This document shows positions 59,016 to 64,000 of a stretch of 64,000 nucleotides of DNA, piece after piece. Position 1 is the first letter of the stretch, and each line of letters starts with the position of its first letter. The stretch is from Conservatibacter flavescens (GTDB taxonomy: Bacteria; Pseudomonadota; Gammaproteobacteria; Enterobacterales; Pasteurellaceae): contig NZ_PHHA01000018.1 in NCBI RefSeq assembly GCF_002795425.1, positions 1-64,000 on the forward strand, given 5' to 3'. The notes beneath the pieces are model-generated. The model had not been told where the DNA came from. It did not search any database and worked only from the letters and a program-made list of their open reading frames with translations. The translations under genes were made by a program, and so were the position numbers.

Positions 59016-59405
59016 TTAAGGGGATTTTTTAAACCTTAAATGCACGTTATTTTTTTTAAAATTCAATAACTCATTTAATTCAGTGATTTCAAAAGATAGC
59101 GCAAAATAACCTTGTTCAAATAAGGGTTGAAAATAGTCAGTGAAGATCGTAAACAGATTTTTGCCAATCGGCAGTAAATCTTCTGATGCGCGGCCTGCGC
59201 CGATTTTTAAGGTAATGTGTATAAATCCATCGTCTTCAGCACCGTCAGCCATACGGTAAATGTCTACCCAATGAACACGGCTGCGAATACCGCCTAGTGG
59301 AAATATACCTGTGCTGGCTAGATAGTTGTGGACTTGGGCAAAGAGCGGTTGAAAATCTATGTTTTTTTTCAGATTATCAGTGGCTTCTATAATAATATGT
59401 GGCAT
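59016..59405 (-). CDS. hpaF: 5-carboxymethyl-2-hydroxymuconate delta-isomerase
   Basis: A tautomerase-superfamily enzyme whose N-terminal Pro (MPHIIIE, free after Met removal) is the catalytic base. It isomerises 5-carboxymethyl-2-hydroxymuconate. The 129 residues match E. coli HpaF (126). Family residues include the IRSRVHW and HITLKIGAGR segments. The ATG follows AAAAGGAATCTCT. Confidence 0.94.
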   Translation of the reverse strand: MPHIIIEATDNLKKNIDFQPLFAQVHNYLASTGIFPLGGIRSRVHWVDIYRMADGAEDDGFIHITLKIGAGRASEDLLPIGKNLFTIFTDYFQPLFEQGYFALSFEITELNELLNFKKNNVHLRFKKSP

Positions 59406-59439
59406 AGAGATTCCTTTTCATGGAAAAGTGATAAATAAC

Positions 59440-59457
59440 GGGCGACAACAATCGCCC
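59440..59457 (-). other. hpaD-hpaF intercistronic stem-loop
   Basis: Stem gggcga/tcgccc with a 6-nt loop lies in the 58-bp gap between hpaD and hpaF. No T-run follows, so it is more likely a processing or stability element. Confidence 0.45.
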
Positions 59458-59463
59458 ATAGAT

Positions 59464-60318
59464 TTATAAATGTTCGACAGGAAACACGGCGTTAATTTGT
59501 CCTGTACCGGAGCTTGGGAATAAATCTGTCAGGATTTCTACTGGTTTGTCGTAGTTATCCCAACCGAGCATGCCGAGTAACATAACCGTGTCGTGCATAT
59601 TGCCTTCGCCTCGACAAAAATCCGCATATTCAGGCAGCATTTTACAAAATTCCTTAAAATTACCTGCACGCCACATGTTTACAACATGCAAATCGATTTG
59701 CCGTTCAAACTCACGGGTATAGCTATTCATACCTTCTTTGGCAAGATGATCGGGAATAAAGTAATGGGATAAGGAGCCGCTAGCTAAGACAGCTACTGTA
59801 CCGTCGTAGTCGTTAATCGCCTCCAGTACGGCTTCGCCTAATTTTCTGCTGTCTTCAAAAGCATGAGAAGTGCAAAAAGCGGAAATTGAAATCACTTTAA
59901 ACGCTTTGTCAGCATTCATATAACGCATAGGCACTAATGTGCCGTATTCCAGTTTTAAGCTATCAATTTCATGAGCCTGTGCACGCACGCCTTTCGCAAC
60001 GGCTTTTTCTACAATCCCATGACCCAATTGAGGATTGCCATCGTAATCAAAGTGAATATCGCGGATAAAATGAGGCAGTTCGTTACTGGTATAGACTCCC
60101 GAAAAATGGCGACAACAGTTAATATGATAAGCGCTGTTTACTAGCCAATGGGTGTCGAAAACAATGATTGTATCGACACCGGCTTCACGACAACGGCGAC
60201 TTATTTCGTAATGTCCTTCAATAGCAGATTGACGGCAGCCTTGATGTTTACCTGGCTGTTCAGATAAATACATAGATGGCACGTGTGTAATTTTTGCAGC
60301 TAATGCGAGTTTACCCAT
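59464..60318 (-). CDS. hpaD: 3,4-dihydroxyphenylacetate 2,3-dioxygenase (homoprotocatechuate)
   Basis: The ring-cleaving extradiol dioxygenase of the pathway, class III/LigB type, Fe(II)-dependent. It opens homoprotocatechuate to 5-carboxymethyl-2-hydroxymuconate semialdehyde. The 284 residues match E. coli HpaD (283). Metal-ligand regions: HVPSMYLSEQPGKHQGCRQ near 12, VFDTHWLVNS near 54, and SGSLSHYF near 185. ATG follows TTAGGAGGCTC. Confidence 0.95.
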   Translation of the reverse strand: MGKLALAAKITHVPSMYLSEQPGKHQGCRQSAIEGHYEISRRCREAGVDTIIVFDTHWLVNSAYHINCCRHFSGVYTSNELPHFIRDIHFDYDGNPQLGHGIVEKAVAKGVRAQAHEIDSLKLEYGTLVPMRYMNADKAFKVISISAFCTSHAFEDSRKLGEAVLEAINDYDGTVAVLASGSLSHYFIPDHLAKEGMNSYTREFERQIDLHVVNMWRAGNFKEFCKMLPEYADFCRGEGNMHDTVMLLGMLGWDNYDKPVEILTDLFPSSGTGQINAVFPVEHL

Positions 60319-60335
60319 AATGAGCCTCCTAACAA

Positions 60336-61796
60336 TTAAATTCCCCAGCGAGGGATATGATGATCATGCATGGAAATACAAACATTTTTGATTTCAGTAA
60401 AGACTTCAAAGCTATATTCCCCTCCCTCACGTCCAACACCTGAGGCTTTAATCCCTCCGAAAGGTTGTCTTAAATCGCGGATATTTTGGCTGTTGATAAA
60501 CACCATGCCGGATTCAATTCCATCAGCTAAGCGTAATGCTTTGGTAATATCTTGAGTCCAAATATAGGAAGCAAGCCCGTATTCCACATCATTAGCAAGT
60601 TGTAAGGCTTCGGTTTCATCTTTAAATTTCATTAAACATACTACTGGTCCGAAAATTTCTTCTTGAGCGATACGCATTCTATTGTCTACGTCGGCAAAAA
60701 CAGTAGGCTGAATAAAATTGCCTTTTTGTAAATGGGCTGGCAAGTGTTGTGGGCGTTCTAGGCCGCCGGCAACTAAATTGGCGCCCTCTTCCATGCCAAT
60801 ACGAATATAGCCGGTGACTTTTTCATAGTGTTGGCGGGTAATCATCGAGCCGACTTGTGTGTTGAAATCTTGCGGATCGCCAACAATGAGGCGTTTTGCT
60901 CTAGCGGCAAATTCTTTAACAAATTCATCATAGACACTTTCTTGGATAAAAATGCGGGATCCGGCGGTACAGCGTTCGCCATTGAGAGAAAAAATAGTGA
61001 ATAATGCAGCATCTAAAGCACGTTCTAAATCCGCATCATCAAAAATTAACACGGGGGATTTGCCACCTAATTCCATAGAATATTTTTTTAGACCCGCATG
61101 TTTTAGGATATTTTTGCCTGTTGCCGTACCACCCGTAAAGGAAATGGCTCGAATGTCATTATGCGTGACGAGGGCATGTCCTGCGGTTGAACCATAACCT
61201 TGAACCACATTTAATACACCTTCTGGAATGCCGGCCTCAAGAGCTAAACGACCTAATTCATTGGCTGTTAATGGTGAAAGCTCAGACATTTTTAATACCG
61301 CTGTATTACCTAACGCGAGGCATGGTGCGGTTTTCCAAGTGGCTGTCATAAATGGGACATTCCAAGGCGAAATGAGCGCACATACGCCGATAGGTTGGTA
61401 AAGGGTGTAGTTGAGCATTTTGTCATCAACTGGATAACTGTGGCCATTCATACGTGTGCACACTTCGGCAAAAAAATTGAAATTATGGGAGGCTCTAGGA
61501 ATCAAAACGTTACGCGTTTGATGAATGGGTAAACCCGTATCTAATGTTTCTAATTCTGCGAGTTTTGGCACGTTTTTATCAATTAATTCCCCCAAATTAC
61601 GCATTAAACGGGCGCGTTCTTTGGCTGGTGTTTTAGCCCATTTAGGAAAAGCGGTTTTTGCCGCTTCAACAGCCGCATTAATTTCTGTTTCGCTACCAGA
61701 GGCCACTTGGCAGATGACTTCTCCTGTCGCTGGGTTGATATTTTCAAAGGTGCTGTCACTAGCGACCTCTTTGCCGTTAATCCAATGTTTAATCAT
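60336..61796 (-). CDS. hpaE: 5-carboxymethyl-2-hydroxymuconate semialdehyde dehydrogenase
   Basis: An NAD-dependent aldehyde dehydrogenase that oxidises the HpaD product. The 486 residues match E. coli HpaE (488). Catalytic Cys in SLNGERCTAGSRIF and Glu in SMELGGKSPVLIF; cofactor loop SFTGGTATGK. ATG follows TAGGAGATATAAC. Its identity rests on operon position and close match to the HpaE family. Confidence 0.94.
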   Translation of the reverse strand: MIKHWINGKEVASDSTFENINPATGEVICQVASGSETEINAAVEAAKTAFPKWAKTPAKERARLMRNLGELIDKNVPKLAELETLDTGLPIHQTRNVLIPRASHNFNFFAEVCTRMNGHSYPVDDKMLNYTLYQPIGVCALISPWNVPFMTATWKTAPCLALGNTAVLKMSELSPLTANELGRLALEAGIPEGVLNVVQGYGSTAGHALVTHNDIRAISFTGGTATGKNILKHAGLKKYSMELGGKSPVLIFDDADLERALDAALFTIFSLNGERCTAGSRIFIQESVYDEFVKEFAARAKRLIVGDPQDFNTQVGSMITRQHYEKVTGYIRIGMEEGANLVAGGLERPQHLPAHLQKGNFIQPTVFADVDNRMRIAQEEIFGPVVCLMKFKDETEALQLANDVEYGLASYIWTQDITKALRLADGIESGMVFINSQNIRDLRQPFGGIKASGVGREGGEYSFEVFTEIKNVCISMHDHHIPRWGI

Positions 61797-61812
61797 GTTA
61801 TATCTCCTATAT

Positions 61813-62577
61813 TCAGTGTGATTTGTTCCAGAAAGCTCGTTCGCTGACTATGTAATTGGTGAGCTTGCCAATTTGCTCAATTTCAACTTCTACGCGATCA
61901 CCCACCTTGACATCGGCTAGACCTTTTGGAGTACCTGTTGCGATCATATCGCCTGGTTGTAGGGTAGTAATGTGAGAGAGATACTCAATCAGATAGGCAA
62001 TATCAAAAATCATGTCTTTGGTATTGCCTTGTTGACATAATTCCCCGTTGATCCAGGTTTTTAAGCTTAGATTCATGGGATCTTTAATGTCTTCTTTATC
62101 TACGATGTATGGCCCCACCGGTGTGGTCGCGACGCGATTTTTAACGCGCAAGTTGGGGCGATAGTAGTTTTCTAAATAATCTCGAATAGCATAATCGTTG
62201 CATAAGGTGTAACCTGCTACGTAATCGAGTGCATGTTCACGGTTGATATTTTTGGCAGTTTTGCCAATAACGACCACTAATTCACATTCATAATGCATGT
62301 AGTCGATATTATCTGGTCGCCAAGTCGTACTATTATGCCCCGTATAGGTGTGGTGGGTTTTGATAAAAACTAAAGGGCGTTCTGGGGGCTTAAAGTCTAA
62401 TTCGGAAGCATGATCCGCATAGTTTAAGCCAAGTGCATACATCATACCTTGTGCAGGTGGTAGCCATTCTACAACCTCTGTGGGTAATATTTCGCCTTGC
62501 TCAGTTAATAAGCCCTGTTCAGTGACTTCAACGCTGTAAATTTGATCTCTATATAAAATTCTTGCATATTTGCCCAT
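61813..62577 (-). CDS. hpaG2: HpaG2-type isomerase/decarboxylase (FAH family)
   Basis: The half of HpaG that is C-terminal in E. coli, where decarboxylase and isomerase halves are fused in one 429-residue chain. Here it is a separate 254-residue protein. The FAH-fold metal site is intact: the ExE pair in HYECELVVVIG and Asp in TLCNDYAIRD; GYTLCNDYAIRDY and IATGTPKGLADV are family marks. It probably carries the catalytic site. The start lies 4 bp after the hpaG1 stop, with GAGTAAGATT as ribosome-binding region. Confidence 0.9.
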   Translation of the reverse strand: MGKYARILYRDQIYSVEVTEQGLLTEQGEILPTEVVEWLPPAQGMMYALGLNYADHASELDFKPPERPLVFIKTHHTYTGHNSTTWRPDNIDYMHYECELVVVIGKTAKNINREHALDYVAGYTLCNDYAIRDYLENYYRPNLRVKNRVATTPVGPYIVDKEDIKDPMNLSLKTWINGELCQQGNTKDMIFDIAYLIEYLSHITTLQPGDMIATGTPKGLADVKVGDRVEVEIEQIGKLTNYIVSERAFWNKSH

Positions 62578-62581
62578 AATC

Positions 62582-63268
62582 TTACTCGCTTAAAGCTAAA
62601 ATTTGATTGGAAAGTGTGCCAAGTTGTTCAAAACGAACACAAACTTGATCTTGATCTTCTGCTATTGCAGGGGAATCTTCTGTCCCTGTTAAGAGAACAT
62701 CACCGGCTTTAAAGGACATGAACTGACTGAGAAAACTAATGAGTTCAGCCACAGAATAAAGGGTATCGGTTCGATAACATGCCTTTTGAATTTGGTTATT
62801 CACTTCTACCTGAATGGCAATTTCTTCGGTATTTTTAACCGCACTTTTGTTTAGGGCTTGGCCTAGTACACAGAAACTGTCTTGGCAGCGCCCTATAATA
62901 TCGGGACGATAGTAGTCATCGCTCGGTAATGAGTAGAGTACGGCGGGGAGATAAGCGCTGACATAATCTAAAGCCTGTTTAACCTCAACGGGTTGAAGAT
63001 CTTTCGCAAAGACGACACCTAAGTGCGGTTCGATTCGCAATTTTTTTTGGGCGATAGGTAATAACACGGGGGCGCCGCTACGATTATGTGTGGCTTCAGG
63101 CAGCACATAAATAACCGGTGTTTTGGGTGCACCGTTATAAGGTGCTTGTGCTAATTCAGCCTGTTTGCGTAATAACAACTGCTTTGAGTTCAACGCAATC
63201 ACAAACACTGTGGGTTGACGTTGGGCTGATGAGCGTTGTGTAATGTATTTAGCTAATGAAACTGACAT
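62582..63268 (-). CDS. hpaG1: HpaG1-type isomerase/decarboxylase (FAH family)
   Basis: The counterpart of the N-terminal half of E. coli HpaG, here a separate 228-residue protein. It has the FAH fold (FVIALNSKQLLL near 23, YRPDIIGRCQDSFCVLG, LLTGTEDSPAIAEDQDQV) but not the ExE metal pair: the equivalent stretch reads IEPHLGVVF. It may therefore be structural or regulatory for HpaG2, as the N-terminal half appears to be in the fused protein. ATG follows GAGGAAAAT. Two USS lie in it. Confidence 0.85.
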   Translation of the reverse strand: MSVSLAKYITQRSSAQRQPTVFVIALNSKQLLLRKQAELAQAPYNGAPKTPVIYVLPEATHNRSGAPVLLPIAQKKLRIEPHLGVVFAKDLQPVEVKQALDYVSAYLPAVLYSLPSDDYYRPDIIGRCQDSFCVLGQALNKSAVKNTEEIAIQVEVNNQIQKACYRTDTLYSVAELISFLSQFMSFKAGDVLLTGTEDSPAIAEDQDQVCVRFEQLGTLSNQILALSE

Positions 63269-63280
63269 ATTTTCCTCAAC

Positions 63281-64000
63281 TTAAAATAAATGAACTAAAC
63301 CGAGAACGATCATTGGGAAGCACGCCACTAAGACAATTCGGATCAAATCCGATGCAATAAAGGGGAGTACCCATTTTGATGTGCTTAAGAGCGGTGTATT
63401 TTTATCCATTTTATTGATAATAAAGAGATTAATTCCGACTGGTGGGGTGATTAAGCCGATTTCGACGACCATTAAGGCAACAATACCAAACCAAATAGTT
63501 TTGTCTTGTGCGGACATTCCCCAAAAATCTAAGCCTAAAATAATCGGATAGAAAATAGGAATGGTCAGTAGGATCATTGCAAGAGAATCCATTACACAGC
63601 CTAAAACAAGGTAGATCAGGATAATCATAAATAACACCAGCAATGGCTCATAACCTTGACCGACAACCCAAGTAGCAAGCTGAGCCGGCATTTGAGTTAA
63701 GGCAAGGGCTGAATTAAGTAAGTCTGCACCAATCAATACCATGAAGATCATGGCGCTAGAAGCGGCGGTTTGGAGAATGCTTTGTATCAGACCTTTCCAA
63801 GTTAACCCGCCGGATAGCCATGAGATAATGCCACAGGCAGCGGCTCCGATTGAGGCGGATTCTGTTGGGTTTGCCCAGCCTCCGTAAATACTGATAATCA
63901 CGACGGCAAAAACCATAAAAATGGGTAGTACTTTAATCTGTGATTTGACAGCTTGTAAAAAAGGCACTTTTTCGGAGACAGGCCCTGCTTCAGGGCGTAG
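63281..64000 (-). CDS. TRAP transporter large permease (DctM type), partial
   Basis: The C-terminal ~239 residues of a TRAP-T large membrane subunit; the frame stays open to the window edge, so the start is outside. Seven or so hydrophobic segments and the family stretches ESASIGAAACGIISW, DSLAMILLTIPIFYPI and VVEIGLITPPVGINLFI identify it. TRAP systems import organic acids with a periplasmic binding protein and a small subunit, expected just upstream on this strand. Its place at the head of the hpa genes suggests aromatic-acid uptake, such as 4-hydroxyphenylacetate or homoprotocatechuate. Confidence 0.92.
   Translation of the reverse strand, partial: LRPEAGPVSEKVPFLQAVKSQIKVLPIFMVFAVVIISIYGGWANPTESASIGAAACGIISWLSGGLTWKGLIQSILQTAASSAMIFMVLIGADLLNSALALTQMPAQLATWVVGQGYEPLLVLFMIILIYLVLGCVMDSLAMILLTIPIFYPIILGLDFWGMSAQDKTIWFGIVALMVVEIGLITPPVGINLFIINKMDKNTPLLSTSKWVLPFIASDLIRIVLVACFPMIVLGLVHLF

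Overview
The window looks like chromosomal DNA of a Pasteurellaceae bacterium, most probably Pasteurella multocida or a close relative. The evidence is the AT-rich sequence, about 32 copies of the Hin-type DNA uptake signal AAGTGCGGT/ACCGCACTT (roughly one per 2 kb), and gene orders known from this family (aceE-aceF-lpd, pnp-nlpI-deaD, focA-pflB-pflA, cysZ/zipA/ligA, yejM-yejL/yejK). Species assignment is inference from gene content, because no search could be run.

Layout. 1-389 is the end of an rRNA operon: a partial 5S, a second complete 5S, tRNA-Asp and tRNA-Trp. 400-1885 is decayed mobile DNA: a tyrosine-recombinase remnant next to tRNA-Trp and a frameshifted transposase. 1886-3260 holds two tandem paralogues of the competence regulator Sxy/TfoX, with a CRP-S-like site upstream. 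3798-9902 encodes the pyruvate dehydrogenase complex (E1, a three-lipoyl E2, E3). 10155-15772 carries pnp, nlpI, deaD and tadA. 15811-19961 is the anaerobic formate cluster (pflA, pflB, focA), with a perfect FNR site between focA and hinT. 20185-30654 is housekeeping: hinT, ycfL, a Sel1 lipoprotein, nagZ, rlmC, yejM, yejL, yejK, bamE, a RidA-like gene, maf and an AbgT transporter.

30856-36738 is a complete haem-uptake operon (periplasmic binding protein, permease, ATPase, HutX, HutZ, TonB-dependent receptor) behind a promoter overlapped by a Fur-box-like sequence. 36835-47100 carries cysK, cysZ, zipA, ligA, rnb, fabI, the yqjK/yqjE/yqjD membrane-protein set and a NIF3 protein. 47390-48229 is rlmJ; between it and NIF3 lies an orphan promoter plus terminator that could make an ~84-nt RNA.

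48243-63967 is metabolic accessory DNA. A LacI-family regulator precedes a DUF3360-type permease and an iron-type alcohol dehydrogenase, with operator-like repeats in between. An outer-membrane barrel protein and glutathione reductase follow. A cytosine-deaminase-like amidohydrolase sits behind a potentially structured leader. Then, on the minus strand, comes a lower homoprotocatechuate (3,4-dihydroxyphenylacetate) meta-cleavage pathway: a TRAP permease (cut by the window edge), HpaG1, HpaG2, HpaE, HpaD, HpaF, HpaH, HpaI and succinate-semialdehyde dehydrogenase. Together these would import an aromatic acid and convert homoprotocatechuate to pyruvate and succinate; the upper hydroxylase (HpaBC) and a dedicated regulator are not in the window.

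The observations I would check first are the tandem sxy pair with its CRP-S-like site, the candidate small RNA or attenuator before NIF3, the homoprotocatechuate cluster, the deaminase with an altered active site and its leader, and the natural Ala at the Gly93 position of FabI.
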